DNA of 64,000 bases from Carnobacterium maltaromaticum DSM 20342 (GCF_000744945.1 NZ_JQMX01000001.1:1426001-1490000); one strand, 5' to 3'; counted from the stretch's first letter, positions 25,828-35,310 are shown. Numbers and translations: made by a program. Notes: generated by a model not told the origin, from the sequence alone.

Positions 25828-27189
25828 TTAAGATGTCACATTTTGTTTCAATTCTAATTCGTTAATTTTCTTATAAATAAAAGGACGGCTGACTTGGCTT
25901 TCTTCGGCTGTTTGGCTAATATTCCATTCACTAGACTCTAATTTTTTTTGAAAATAAATTTTTTCAACGTACTGGATAAATGCTTGATAATCACATTCCC
26001 CGGCAATCGCTTGTAAAGACTCTTCGATTTGATCATTTGAAGGTGTTTCGTATCCTCCTTGATGAACGGGTAAATCAAGATCTGCAGTGACTACTAAGTA
26101 TTCAATATAATTTTTCAATTCTCGGACATTTCCCGACCATTCAGACAACATTAAATGCTTAATATGTTGGGTTTCTAATGAGATACTTCGCTGGTGTTGT
26201 TGGTTAAAGTAGTCTATAAAATAATTTGCCAAAGCGAGTACATCTTTTTTTCTTTCCCTCAATGGGGGAATCACAACAGGAATGGCATTAATTCGATAGT
26301 AAAGATCCCGTCTAAATTTACCTTTTTCGACTAAACTTAAAATGTCTTGGTTAGATGCTGAGATTAAACGAAAAGAGATTGGGATTTCGGCAATATCACC
26401 AACTTTACGAATCTTCATCGTTTCTAAAGCACGTAATAATTTTGTTTGCATTTCTAGTGGCATTTCTGAAATTTCATCTAAAAATAAAGTGCCACCATCC
26501 GCGGCTTCAATCAAACCAATTTTATCTTCTTTAGCCCCAGTGAAGGTCCCCTTTTTATAGCCAAAGAACTCTGACTCAAATAAATTATCTGGAATTGCAG
26601 CACAGTTGACTGTTATGAATTGACAATCAGCTAGTTGGCTATGCTGATGAATGTAATTAGCAACGACTTCTTTTCCAACACCAGATTCACCTAATAGCAG
26701 AATTCGACTATTGTATTTTGAGACTTGTTTACAGACTCGCAGAACTCGCTTCATTTCATTACTTTCGGCAATCACTTTTTCATTGACTTCTAATTCACTA
26801 AATTCCTCGGTTTCTTTTGAAGTCTCAGCAATATTTTTCGTCCAGCGCTCTAACTCTTCGATTGTCAGCGGATCAGACTTAGTTACAACTAGGTGTAGCG
26901 TTTTATCTGGATAGAAAATTGGCGTTGATTTTGATTTTATTTGATAACCAGCTTTAGTTGTTAAATTCACTTCAGACATTTTATGTGTTTTTAATGTTTC
27001 GATTGTAGCTGAAGCATTGTATATGTTACTTGCAACTAAATCATAAACATTTGAATTCAACAACGTATTCAACGGCATTCCTAATGTCATAGCCGTAAAT
27101 TCATTTGCTAATAAAATATTTCCCTCACCATCCGTTACAAATAGCGTAGTGACATCGTCATTCATTAATTTCGTGACTGTTTTTGTCAT
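25828..27189 (-). CDS. Sigma-54-dependent transcriptional activator with PAS domain
   Basis: 453 residues. The N-terminal PAS-like sensor covers about residues 8-105 (TTLFVTDGEGNILLANEFTA). The AAA+ domain follows with Walker A GESGVGKE (167-174), the sigma-54-contact loop GTFTGA (214-219, a variant of GAFTGA) and Walker B DGGTLFLDE (231-239). The C-terminal Fis-type helix-turn-helix is NISQTAEESQVSRPFIYKK. The general design is that of RocR/TyrR-like activators of amino-acid catabolism. It lies between a symporter gene and the operon with a -24/-12 promoter, which is its likely target. Such PAS-type activators are uncommon in Lactobacillales, where sigma-54 mostly serves PTS genes. Confidence 0.92.
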   Translation of the reverse strand: MTKTVTKLMNDDVTTLFVTDGEGNILLANEFTAMTLGMPLNTLLNSNVYDLVASNIYNASATIETLKTHKMSEVNLTTKAGYQIKSKSTPIFYPDKTLHLVVTKSDPLTIEELERWTKNIAETSKETEEFSELEVNEKVIAESNEMKRVLRVCKQVSKYNSRILLLGESGVGKEVVANYIHQHSQLADCQFITVNCAAIPDNLFESEFFGYKKGTFTGAKEDKIGLIEAADGGTLFLDEISEMPLEMQTKLLRALETMKIRKVGDIAEIPISFRLISASNQDILSLVEKGKFRRDLYYRINAIPVVIPPLRERKKDVLALANYFIDYFNQQHQRSISLETQHIKHLMLSEWSGNVRELKNYIEYLVVTADLDLPVHQGGYETPSNDQIEESLQAIAGECDYQAFIQYVEKIYFQKKLESSEWNISQTAEESQVSRPFIYKKINELELKQNVTS

Positions 27190-27246
27190 TAAGTTTTCTC
27201 CCTTTCTTTCATTTTTATTGAGTTTGCCCTTATAAGCTTTTCCAGA

Positions 27247-28548
27247 TTAACTTAATTCCTTTGGGCTGCCTTTGATGCCTTGATTTTCACTACTACATTC
27301 AGTTTCATAAAATTTATGAGTAAGTGATTCTTTTTCAATAACTTTTGTAATCATCATGGCACATGTTATATTGCTTGTTGAATTAACTAATGTCGCAGTC
27401 ATATCTGTAATCGTTGTGATGACTGCAATTACTGGAATAACTTCCACAGGGAAACCAAATAAAGCAATCAATAATACTTCAGCAGTAAACCCACCACTAG
27501 GAATTGATCCCATCACAATGCCAACTAAGAATCCACCACAGATGATACTTAAACCTGCTGAAAGTGTCGTCAAATCGCGGTTAAATAAGGTAAATAGTAA
27601 GACTACTTGTAAAACACCACTCATAGCTGAACCATCTTTATGAATATTTGCACCTAAAGAAATCACCGTTTCTCGAATGTCCTCTGGCACGCCTATTTTT
27701 TTTAAAGCTGCTAAATTTGTCGGAATACAAGCAGCACTGGAACTCGTTCCTAAAGCCTGTAGGGCTGGAATGAAAATATTTTGCCAATAAAGTTTAAGCC
27801 CTCTCAAACCTCCAGCTATATAAGCATAAAAAGAAAGAATAAAGATAAAGTAAATCCCACAAATCAAAATAAAAAGCAGCAAAGCTTTCATATATCCACC
27901 TAAGATTTTTGGTCCGAGTTCACCTAGCGTATAAGCAAAGTACGATCCTAACCCAATTGGTGCAAACTTCATTACAAGTGCGATCATCTTCATTGTTACA
28001 TCATTCCCCACGTTTAAAACAGCCAATATAGGTGAAGCTTTTTCTCCAATTAAAGACAGTGTTATACCAAAGAATAAAGAGAATAAAATCAACGCTAATA
28101 AATTACTTTTATCAAATAAGTCTAGAAAATTTCCAACACTAATTGTATTGACAATCATCATTCCAAAAGACTGACTTTCAGCTACAAGATTCTGGTCCAT
28201 TAAAGCTGAAAATTGATTCCGATCAATACTAGCAAATGGATTGTAAACCAGCGTTGCCACATACATTAAAGTCACAGCAATTAAGGTTGTTATCGCAAAG
28301 GTTCCCAATGTTAAGCCTAGAATTTTTTTAATACGACTTACACCTTGTTTGCCAGTACCTGCTACAGCCAAACTCATGCTGCAAAAAATCAATGGAATAA
28401 TCAGTACAAATACGCAATTTAAAAATAGCTTGCCAATTGGTTCTAAAAAGAGTGCTGCCTCACCAAAAAACACCCCAATAATCGCTCCAACTGCAATACC
28501 AGCTAAGAGTGTCAACGAGCTTTTATAGTTCTTTAAAAATTTCACCAT
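27247..28548 (-). CDS. Dicarboxylate/amino acid:cation symporter (DAACS, SLC1 family)
   Basis: 433 residues, eight membrane helices with two re-entrant hairpins. Visible landmarks are LGTSSSAACIPTNLAALKKIGVP (hairpin 1), GANIHKDGSAMSG in helix 7 (the NMDGT position), SIPSGGFTAEVLL (hairpin 2) and DMTATLVNSTSNITCAMM in helix 8. NIHKDG instead of NMDGT marks it off from standard glutamate and aspartate carriers, so specificity is open. It stands 57 bp upstream of the sigma-54 activator and may import the amino acid degraded by the island. GGAGGGGAAAAA precedes the ATG. Confidence 0.88.
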   Translation of the reverse strand: MVKFLKNYKSSLTLLAGIAVGAIIGVFFGEAALFLEPIGKLFLNCVFVLIIPLIFCSMSLAVAGTGKQGVSRIKKILGLTLGTFAITTLIAVTLMYVATLVYNPFASIDRNQFSALMDQNLVAESQSFGMMIVNTISVGNFLDLFDKSNLLALILFSLFFGITLSLIGEKASPILAVLNVGNDVTMKMIALVMKFAPIGLGSYFAYTLGELGPKILGGYMKALLLFILICGIYFIFILSFYAYIAGGLRGLKLYWQNIFIPALQALGTSSSAACIPTNLAALKKIGVPEDIRETVISLGANIHKDGSAMSGVLQVVLLFTLFNRDLTTLSAGLSIICGGFLVGIVMGSIPSGGFTAEVLLIALFGFPVEVIPVIAVITTITDMTATLVNSTSNITCAMMITKVIEKESLTHKFYETECSSENQGIKGSPKELS

Positions 28549-28588
28549 TTTTTCCCCTCCGATTAGTTAGTCGATTAAACCAACTTAA

Positions 28589-28652
28589 TTAAAGCGCTTT
28601 TATTTTTTAGCGCTTTGAGGTTTGCTTGCCTAGGTTAGGACAGACACCTCAA
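28589..28652 (-). promoter_or_regulatory. cre-like element and leader hairpin upstream of the symporter gene
   Basis: TTAAAGCGCTTTTA (28589-28602) matches 12 of 14 positions of TGAAAGCGCTTTCA, and a second AGCGCTTT follows at about 28610-28617; together they can also form a stem. Just upstream TTGAGGT and ACCTCAA (28615-28621, 28646-28652) form a further hairpin. CcpA repression is plausible for amino-acid catabolism. The rest of the 372-bp gap shows only AT-rich sequence and the purB terminator. Confidence 0.45.
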
Positions 28653-28853
28653 CGTTAGGGATTCAATGTGTTTATTTTCACAAATGTATTTATTCTACTT
28701 TTTTCTTAATCTACCTAGTCAATATACCATGAAAAAGACTCGAAAGTCTATGCTTTTATCTATTTACTTTTTAATTTGTGTAATTAATCACAATTAAAAA
28801 GAAATATACACTTTAACACCTTAATTTAAGTATGTGCTGTCTTATGAACAAAT

Positions 28854-28900
28854 AAAAATCGTATGAAATCATCATTTAAAATGGATTCCATACGATTTTT
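28854..28900 (-). terminator. Terminator of the purE-purK-purB operon
   Basis: AAAAATCGTATG and CATACGATTTTT pair perfectly, with a further GGAATCC/GAAATC inner stem. It lies 20 bp after the purB stop codon. Confidence 0.87.
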
Positions 28901-28920
28901 TACACTCATTTACTTTTTAC

Positions 28921-30219
28921 CTATTCACCTAAGCCTACACGTTCAAAAATAACATCAACGTTCTTTAAATGATGATGATAATCAAAAGCGTCATCTAAAT
29001 CTGCTTGGCTTAAAATAGCTGTAACTTCTGGATCAGCTTCTAATAATGGGCGGAATTGGACTTGTTCATCCCATGAAATAGCTGTTTTAGGTTGAACTAA
29101 ATCATAAGCAGCTTCACGGCTCATTCCATTATCAATTAGTTTTAATAAAACACGCTGGCTATAAATCAATCCAAAAGTAGCATCCATATTACGTAACATA
29201 TTTTCTGGGAAGACCGTCAGATTTTTAACAATATTTCCAAAACGATTTAACATATAATTTAATAAAATCGTTGTATCAGGTAAAATAATTCGTTCCGCTG
29301 ATGAATGGGAAATATCGCGTTCATGCCATAATGTCACATTTTCATAAGCAGTTACCATGTAGCCACGAATAACACGAGCTAAACCAGACATGTTTTCAGA
29401 GCCGATTGGATTACGTTTATGCGGCATTGCAGATGAACCTTTTTGACCTTTCGCAAAAAATTCTTCTACTTCTCGTGTTTCAGACTTTTGTAAGCCACGA
29501 ATCTCGGTAGCAAATTTTTCGATACTTGTCGCAATCAGTGCCATTGCTGAAACGTACTCAGCATGCAAATCTCTTGGTAAAACTTGCGTTGAAATTTCTT
29601 GCGGGCGAATTTCTAATTTTTCACAAACATATTCTTCAACAAATGGAGGAATATTCGCAAATGTTCCTACAGCTCCACTTATTTTCCCAGCTTCAACACC
29701 TTTAGCAGCATGTTCAAAGCGTTCAATATTCCGTTTCATTTCTGAATACCATAACGCTAACTTTAGGCCGAATGTTGTTGGTTCAGCATGAACTCCGTGA
29801 GTTCTTCCCATCATAACCGTCATTTTGTGTTCTTTCGCTTTAGTTCCAATGATTTCTAAAAATCTTTGTAAGTCTTGACGTAAGATATCATTGGCTTGCT
29901 TTAATTGATAGCCATAAGCTGTATCAACTACGTCCGTACTAGTTAAACCATAATGCACCCATTTACGTTCTGCACCTAAAGATTCCGAAACAGCACGTGT
30001 AAAGGCTACAACATCATGACGTGTTTCTGCCTCAATTTCTAAAATACGTGCAACATCAAAAGAAGCATTTTCTCTAATTTTTTGAGCATCTTCTTTAGGT
30101 ATTTCACCAAGCTCAGCCCAAGCTTCATCGGCTAAAATCTCTACTTCCAGCCATGTATCATAGCGGTTTTCATCTGTCCAAATTGCACCCATCTCAGGTC
30201 TTGTATAACGTTCAATCAT
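28921..30219 (-). CDS. purB: Adenylosuccinate lyase
   Basis: 432 residues from the ATG at 30219, which has AGGAG ten bases upstream; a longer frame to 30258 runs into purK. The enzyme splits SAICAR and adenylosuccinate in purine synthesis. The signature [19 protein letters not shown] lies at about residues 260-278, with catalytic Ser and the flexible loop. [11 protein letters not shown] and [15 protein letters not shown] are the other conserved regions. It is third in purE-purK-purB and ends at a strong terminator. The other pur genes are not in the window. Confidence 0.96.
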   Translation of the reverse strand: MIERYTRPEMGAIWTDENRYDTWLEVEILADEAWAELGEIPKEDAQKIRENASFDVARILEIEAETRHDVVAFTRAVSESLGAERKWVHYGLTSTDVVDTAYGYQLKQANDILRQDLQRFLEIIGTKAKEHKMTVMMGRTHGVHAEPTTFGLKLALWYSEMKRNIERFEHAAKGVEAGKISGAVGTFANIPPFVEEYVCEKLEIRPQEISTQVLPRDLHAEYVSAMALIATSIEKFATEIRGLQKSETREVEEFFAKGQKGSSAMPHKRNPIGSENMSGLARVIRGYMVTAYENVTLWHERDISHSSAERIILPDTTILLNYMLNRFGNIVKNLTVFPENMLRNMDATFGLIYSQRVLLKLIDNGMSREAAYDLVQPKTAISWDEQVQFRPLLEADPEVTAILSQADLDDAFDYHHHLKNVDVIFERVGLGE

Positions 30220-30232
30220 TCGTTCATCGCTC

Positions 30233-31360
30233 CTATTCCCATATTCCTGTATCTTCAATTGTCTCTAATGTGCGTTCAATATTTTCTGTTAAAATGGTGA
30301 TATGCCCCATCTTCCGACCAAGTCTAGCAAGACTTTTTCCATAATAATGGAAATGCCACTCTGGCTTAAATAGAATTTGAAATAAAGAATCTTCAATATG
30401 TTCACCTAAAATATTAACCATTACAGCTTTAGATAACAACTTTACTTCTGGTAATGGCCAGCCGCAGATTGCACGAATATGCAAATCAAATTGAGAAAAT
30501 GAACAAGCTTCAATACTATAATGTCCTGAGTTATGCGGTCTCGGAGCTAGCTCATTTACATATAGAGAACCAGAAGAGGTTAGAAACATTTCAATTCCTA
30601 GAACACCAATTAAATTTAGCTTCTTAGCGATTACGGTTGCTACTCGTTCAACTTCTTCACTAATCTCATTACTTACACGAGCTGGTGCAATGGTTTCATG
30701 TAAAATATTGTTTCGATGTAAATTTTCTACAACTGGAAATACTCTAATTTCACCAGCTTCATTACGAGCTACCATCACGGAGCATTCTCTTTCAAAAGGA
30801 ATCCAAGCTTCTAAAACACAAATACCTGTTTTTAAAAGAACTTCACATTTAGGAATATCTTCTTCACTATAAAGTACAACTTGCCCTTTACCATCATAGC
30901 CTCCACGAATCGTTTTTAAGACACAAGGAAAGCCAATTCCATCTAAGGAAGCACTAATATCATTTAAGTCAATAATCGTTGCATATGGCGCTATATTGAT
31001 ATTATTTTCCTCTAAATAAGCTTTTTCTAACAAACGATCTTGCGTAATTGAAAGCAATTCACTTCCTTGTGGCAAGGAAACTAAATGTTCAATTTTTGAA
31101 ATTGCATCAACATCCACATTTTCAAATTCGTATGTTACGACATCTGTTCGAAAAGCCAATTCTTGTAAAGCAGTGTAATCATTAAATTTGGCAACGATCT
31201 GCCAATCTGCTACTTGAGCAGCCGGACAATTTTTTTCAGGATCTAATATACCAACAAAGTAGCCCATTTCTTTAGCTGCCAGGGTTAACATACGACCTAA
31301 TTGCCCACCACCAATGATGCCAATTGTTTTACCGGGTGGAATTAAATTAGACAAGTTCAT
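30233..31360 (-). CDS. purK: 5-(Carboxyamino)imidazole ribonucleotide synthase
   Basis: 375 residues from the ATG at 31360; a GTG just before it is possible. It makes N5-CAIR from AIR, ATP and bicarbonate. [21 protein letters not shown] is the N-terminal signature. The ATP-grasp domain carries [17 protein letters not shown] and the late [23 protein letters not shown] is the typical active-site segment. It overlaps purE by about 14 bp, showing translational coupling, and precedes purB by 13 bp. Confidence 0.96.
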   Translation of the reverse strand: MNLSNLIPPGKTIGIIGGGQLGRMLTLAAKEMGYFVGILDPEKNCPAAQVADWQIVAKFNDYTALQELAFRTDVVTYEFENVDVDAISKIEHLVSLPQGSELLSITQDRLLEKAYLEENNINIAPYATIIDLNDISASLDGIGFPCVLKTIRGGYDGKGQVVLYSEEDIPKCEVLLKTGICVLEAWIPFERECSVMVARNEAGEIRVFPVVENLHRNNILHETIAPARVSNEISEEVERVATVIAKKLNLIGVLGIEMFLTSSGSLYVNELAPRPHNSGHYSIEACSFSQFDLHIRAICGWPLPEVKLLSKAVMVNILGEHIEDSLFQILFKPEWHFHYYGKSLARLGRKMGHITILTENIERTLETIEDTGIWE

Positions 31361-31835
31361 CACTACTTTCCATTACTTTTTCTTTAAGCTTTATTCTTCT
31401 CTTATCTAGTTTATCAGCAATTTCCCCATCTGTCATTGATAACATTTCTAAAGCCAACAAACCTGCATTCGTTGCTCCTGCTTTTCCAATCGCAACAGTA
31501 GCTACTGGAACTCCTCCTGGCATTTGAACAATCGACAATAGAGAATCCATCCCTTTTAATGCAGCAGATTCAATTGGAACACCAATAACCGGTAATGTTG
31601 TTTGCGCAGCGACCATTCCTGGCAAGTGAGCGGCACCACCAGCTCCTGCAATAATGACTTGAAGCCCACTTGCTCTAGCACCTTTTGCAAATTCAAACAT
31701 ATAATCTGGTGTTCGATGAGCAGAGACAACTTTTTTTTGATAGGCGATACCAAATTCATCTAAAATGTCACACGTAAATTTCATTGTTTCCCAATCTGAA
31801 GTACTTCCCATAATCACTGCAACTTTTTCGGTCAA
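31347..31835 (-). CDS. purE: N5-carboxyaminoimidazole ribonucleotide mutase
   Basis: 162 residues, a class I PurE that converts N5-CAIR to [14 protein letters not shown] binds the ribose phosphate, [10 protein letters not shown] holds the catalytic His and [16 protein letters not shown] is the diagnostic central motif. Start is a TTG after GGGGACTAAAG. It opens the purE-purK-purB operon and is preceded by a good promoter with PurBox-like sequences. Confidence 0.96.
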   Translation of the reverse strand: MTEKVAVIMGSTSDWETMKFTCDILDEFGIAYQKKVVSAHRTPDYMFEFAKGARASGLQVIIAGAGGAAHLPGMVAAQTTLPVIGVPIESAALKGMDSLLSIVQMPGGVPVATVAIGKAGATNAGLLALEMLSMTDGEIADKLDKRRIKLKEKVMESSDELV

Positions 31836-31869
31836 CTTTAGTCCCCATTTCTTTTTATTTTCACTTCCT

Positions 31870-31935
31870 AGTTTACCAATCTATCAAATACATGTCAAAA
31901 TAATTCGAACGATAAATAGATAATCGGATAAATTA
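31870..31935 (-). promoter_or_regulatory. purE promoter with PurBox-like elements
   Basis: On the minus strand TTGACA (31898-31893) and TAAACT (31875-31870) are 17 bp apart. Upstream lie two inverted near-PurBoxes: TTCGAACGATAA (31904-31915) on the plus strand and TTATCCGATTAT on the minus (about 31918-31930). The PurR consensus is AWWWCCGAACWWT, so each is imperfect. PurR control is likely but not certain. Confidence 0.6.
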
Positions 31936-31958
31936 TTCGCCTTTTTAGAAATGAATAC

Positions 31959-32504
31959 TTATTTTTTCAGTTGATTTCTTCTTCTTCTAACTTTTTTAGT
32001 CCAAAAACCACCACTGATATATTTAGGTTCATAAGAAATGACAAAGGCTTTTGGTTCTAATTTATGAATTTCTTTGTATAAAGTTCGTTCATTTTTACGA
32101 GGACTTAATATTTCTAAAATCATGCGCTCACCCTCGCGACCATAAGCATAATTCATCGTAACACCGTATCCTAATTCCCTTAATTCTTCTGGCATTTTAC
32201 TTTCTACATCTGGAATAATAACTGTCACCATAATATAGCCTAACGCTAAAAATTCTTCAATTCGAATCCCAATACCGATTCCAACACCATAACCAATCGC
32301 ATAGGCTGCTAAATTCCAAGGATTATCTAAACGATTTAAGACTAAACTTAAACCCAAAACGTAAATTGTTATTTCAAAAACACTGACAATTGGCGCAATC
32401 AAACGATAACCTTTCATCGTTAACATAAAGCGGATTGTATTTAGTGTAATGTATGACAAATTGATGATAAAAATCATCAACAACATTTTTGCATCAATAA
32501 CCAT
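31959..32504 (-). CDS. UPF0316 / YebE family membrane protein
   Basis: 181 residues. Three hydrophobic segments fill the first 85 residues (LLMIFIINLSYITLNTIRFML, then VFEITIYVLGLSLVL and AAYAIGYGVGIGIG). A soluble DUF2179 domain follows (PEELRELGYGVTMNYAYGREGERMIL, a PII-like fold) and a basic tail. This is the YebE family, which in B. subtilis also lies beside purE (established knowledge). Function is unknown; ligand sensing by the C-terminal domain is plausible. GGAGGAATAAAAA precedes the ATG and overlaps the end of the gene split by the insertion sequence. Confidence 0.88.
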   Translation of the reverse strand: MVIDAKMLLMIFIINLSYITLNTIRFMLTMKGYRLIAPIVSVFEITIYVLGLSLVLNRLDNPWNLAAYAIGYGVGIGIGIRIEEFLALGYIMVTVIIPDVESKMPEELRELGYGVTMNYAYGREGERMILEILSPRKNERTLYKEIHKLEPKAFVISYEPKYISGGFWTKKVRRRRNQLKK

Positions 32505-32702
32505 TTTTTATTCCTCCAATCTAAATTCTTTTCATTGCTTGTTCTAGAATAAGTAACGCACCAAGACCAAATAAGCAATCGACTAAGTCAAAGCTTGCTC
32601 CAGCAAAATAAACATAATACAGCTCTGATAAATTCTGTAAAATAAATGTTCCTACCAACATGCATCTTACCACTTTTAAAGATAATTGTCGCTTAGTCAA
32701 AG

Positions 32703-34380
32703 CCTGAATAATTCATACTTTTAATTAAAACCATGTGAAACTGCCTCACGGCAGCTTACAATTACTTTTTCATCTTCACCCGTTAAGTGATGAAAAAAGA
32801 ACCCCTTTCTGCTATGGTTAAAGTGACTAAACCAACCAAAAGAAAGGAGTTCTTCTAATGACTAGCTTACACAAAAACCAAGTAAAATTCAATTCAAATA
32901 TCACTATTTCTCATACAGGTGGTCAATTATCGAGTGATTCGGGTCTCGTCCTAGTGAAAGAGCTGATGAACACCTTCGGTTTTTCTGAACTGGCTAAGCA
33001 ACACATTCACATTGAAGACGAACGAGCATATTTTACTCATGACAACTTATCCATACTTGAGCAGTTCATTATGCAATTAATTGCTGGTTACTCAGCTGAT
33101 TCTGCAGCTAATCTCCTGAGACAAGATCCTGTGTTTAAAGCTGTTTTAGATAGGAAAGAACTCGCTTCTCAATCTTCACTTTCTCGATTTTTAGATCGAC
33201 TATCTGAGGAGAATATCCATGAACTTCAAGCTTTGAACCAAGAACTTATTGATAAAGCACGCCTCATCCGTAATGATACGGAATTAATCATTGATTTAGA
33301 TTCGACCCATTCAGATACATTTGGTCACCAAGAACAAACGGATTATAATACCCACTACCAAACCTATGGTTATCATCCATTGGTAGCTTTTGACGGATTG
33401 ACTGGTGACTTCTTAAAAGCTGAACTACGTTCAGGAAATCAATATACATCAAAAGGCGTAAAGGAGTTTCTCACACCTTTATTAGAGCACTATAATCACT
33501 CTCTACCAAACACTGACATCTTGGTTCGTGGAGACAGCGGGTTCGCTACACCTGGTGTGTATGATTCGTGTGAATCAAAAAAGAGTCATTATGTTATTCG
33601 ACTGAAGAATAATCGTAGACTAGGTCAAATAGCTGAGAAATCAGTACTTTATGGCGATAATCAAAAGTGGGAAGAACGAGAAGTTCAGTACTTCTCCACC
33701 ACTTATCAAGCACAATCCTGGTCACAAAGTCGTCGCGTGTGTATACGCTCAACACGTGAAGCGGGCGAACTACTCTTTCGACATGAGTTTATCGTGACGA
33801 ATCTATCAGAAAATGTTTCTCCTGATACCATCTTTTCTCTCTATGCCAAACGTGGCACAATGGAGAACTTCATTAAAGAAGCGAAAGCTGGCTTTTACTT
33901 TGACAAGACAGACAGTCCTCGCTTTTTGGAGAATCATGTCCGAATGATGCTCAGCTTGATAGCTTACAACTTAGTCAACTTCTTAAGAACGATTGGCTTT
34001 GAGGAAGTCCAAAAGGGAATGACCATTCATTCTATTCGATTGAAGTTTCTGAAAGTTGCTGGGAAATTAGTCCAAACGGGTAGACGAGTCTATCTCAAAT
34101 TATCTAGTTATCATGTGTATCAGAATGAATTCTACAGGGTCTTTGCTCGCCTGAGGCGAGCCAGTCAATGGATCTAATCCAACAATCTAACGATTTTTTT
34201 ACTGGGAAGTTATCCAGGGAGAAGTATGCTCAAAATGCCTTACACCCAAAATTTATTCCTCAATATTTTTGAACAGTGAATGTTTGAAGTAACTTTTTAG
34301 TCAAAATCAGTTGATAGGGATATTAGTGATACATATTTCAATAAAATGTACCAAAGAATTAAAGCTATGAATTATTCAGG
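32703..34380 (+). mobile_element. Complete IS1380-family insertion sequence, 1678 bp
   Basis: Both ends carry inverted repeats: CCTGAATAATTCATA is identical at the outer 15 positions, and 22 of 24 match when extended. TCAAAG occurs at both flanks (32697-32702 and 34381-34386) as a 6-bp target duplication, although 4-5 bp is more usual in this family. A single intact transposase gene fills the interior. About 200 bp between the transposase stop and the right end hold no gene. The element lies inside a small membrane-protein gene and appears intact and recently inserted. Confidence 0.92.
32858..34177 (+). CDS. IS1380-family transposase
   Basis: 439 residues, the normal length. The DDE triad is probably Asp in LIIDLDSTHSD, Asp in LVRGDSGFATPGV and Glu in YAKRGTMENFIKEAK; the last is the Y-x6-E-x5 (YREK-like) motif of IS4-related clans. 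The N-terminus HTGGQLSSDSGLVLVKELM and the late MMLSLIAYNLVNFLR are typical of the IS1380 family. GAAAGGAGTTCTTCTA precedes the ATG. No frameshift or stop is seen, so the enzyme may be active. Confidence 0.93.
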   Translation: MTSLHKNQVKFNSNITISHTGGQLSSDSGLVLVKELMNTFGFSELAKQHIHIEDERAYFTHDNLSILEQFIMQLIAGYSADSAANLLRQDPVFKAVLDRKELASQSSLSRFLDRLSEENIHELQALNQELIDKARLIRNDTELIIDLDSTHSDTFGHQEQTDYNTHYQTYGYHPLVAFDGLTGDFLKAELRSGNQYTSKGVKEFLTPLLEHYNHSLPNTDILVRGDSGFATPGVYDSCESKKSHYVIRLKNNRRLGQIAEKSVLYGDNQKWEEREVQYFSTTYQAQSWSQSRRVCIRSTREAGELLFRHEFIVTNLSENVSPDTIFSLYAKRGTMENFIKEAKAGFYFDKTDSPRFLENHVRMMLSLIAYNLVNFLRTIGFEEVQKGMTIHSIRLKFLKVAGKLVQTGRRVYLKLSSYHVYQNEFYRVFARLRRASQWI

Positions 34381-34623
34381 TCAAAGTAATATTTACTAAA
34401 ATTAAAAAACTTGGTAACATCCAAGCTGTTCCAAAGTTAGGTAGGCTTCCTACTATAAAAAGTAGCATTGGATTTGTGAAGGTGATGTACGATCTCACCA
34501 TCAAAGCTCCAATCCATAAACACGTTCCTGCTAACAAAAATATTGCCGCTTGTTGAGCTTGATTTTTCATAGTTACACGTCCCTCTCCTTGTTTAGTCTA
34601 GCAAGATTCATGGAAAATACAAG

Positions 34624-34660
34624 AAAAACAACAAAAGAAAAATTTTCTTTTGTTGTTTTT
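34624..34660. terminator. Terminator of the Mrr-like nuclease gene
   Basis: An almost perfect 37-bp palindrome built from AAAAACAACAAAAGAAAA and its complement, with A and T runs outside. It lies 29 bp after the nuclease stop codon and works on either strand. Confidence 0.87.
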
Positions 34661-34688
34661 CTCTAACTTAACTCTTAATTGGTTGAAT

Positions 34689-35198
34689 TCAAGACTTGTC
34701 CAATTTCAGCTCTTTCATCATTTTATACAAATCATCTCGGTTTAAAAGTATGACCCCAGTTTTATTAGCTAATTCTATTGCAGGTTTTGTAAAATAACTA
34801 TTTGTAACAACGTATACTTCATCCAATCCATAATAGCTTTTTCCAGCATGGGCTTCCTGCACAGCTTTATTTCCAACATTTTTCTTATAACGTTTACACT
34901 GATAACCGATATTTCTGCTATCTTTACTAGCTAAAATATCTATTCCTTGATCGCCTTGGTACTGTGTAACTTTAACTTTTTTATAATCAGATTTTCTAAG
35001 TATATTTGCAAAGCAATATTCAAAGTCTTGACCACTCATTAAATCAATTTCTTTCAGCTCATAATTTTTATTTCTTTCTATAAAAAAACGAACTATTTTA
35101 AGTACATATGAAATGAGTAAAATGGCTATTAATACCCATACTAGTTTATTTTCAAGTAATGTCTCTATAAGCATTTTAAATGGTTCAATAATTTCCAT
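34689..35198 (-). CDS. Membrane-anchored Mrr-like restriction endonuclease domain protein
   Basis: 169 residues from the ATG at 35198 (GGAGGAATGT upstream). One membrane segment lies at about residues 20-38 (LVWVLIAILLISYVLKIV). The nuclease core follows: FEYCFANILRK, then GDQGIDILASKDSRNIGYQCKRYKK, the D-x(n)-QxK arrangement of PD-(D/E)XK Mrr enzymes, and VYVVTNSYFT. Mrr-type enzymes cut modified DNA. A membrane-bound form may act on incoming DNA, but that is speculation. It is monocistronic and lies next to the insertion sequence. Confidence 0.85.
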   Translation of the reverse strand: MEIIEPFKMLIETLLENKLVWVLIAILLISYVLKIVRFFIERNKNYELKEIDLMSGQDFEYCFANILRKSDYKKVKVTQYQGDQGIDILASKDSRNIGYQCKRYKKNVGNKAVQEAHAGKSYYGLDEVYVVTNSYFTKPAIELANKTGVILLNRDDLYKMMKELKLDKS

Positions 35199-35261
35199 AC
35201 ATTCCTCCATATTTTAATTATAATTTACATTTTAACATATACACTGTATTTTTATAAGCAT

Positions 35262-35295
35262 AAAAAAATCTTCAGCCTGATTAAACTGAAGATTT
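35262..35295 (-). terminator. Terminator of xpt-pbuX
   Basis: AAATCTTCAG and CTGAAGATTT flank a ten-base loop; on the minus strand a run of seven T follows. It lies 16 bp after the pbuX stop codon. Confidence 0.87.
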
Positions 35296-35310
35296 GTACT
35301 TTTCAACTTG

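Larger units (their letters stand above)
32521..34570 (-). pseudogene. Small membrane-protein gene split by the IS1380-family element
   Basis: The 5' part starts at the ATG at 34570 (GGAGAGGG upstream) and covers 64 codons to the right inverted repeat. The 3' part resumes at 32702 and ends at the TAG at 32521-32523. Removing the element and one copy of the 6-bp duplication rejoins both parts in one frame (NITLTKRQLSLK across the joint), giving about 121 residues with three or four hydrophobic segments. The family is not recognised. It would have been co-transcribed with the YebE-type gene downstream, so the insertion is recent and may be polar on it. Confidence 0.8.

Noticed and set aside
28589..28618. 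AAAGCGCT...AGCGCTTT as an intrinsic terminator
   Set aside because: It lies in the leader of the symporter gene, has no following T run on the minus strand, and its first half matches a cre site better.
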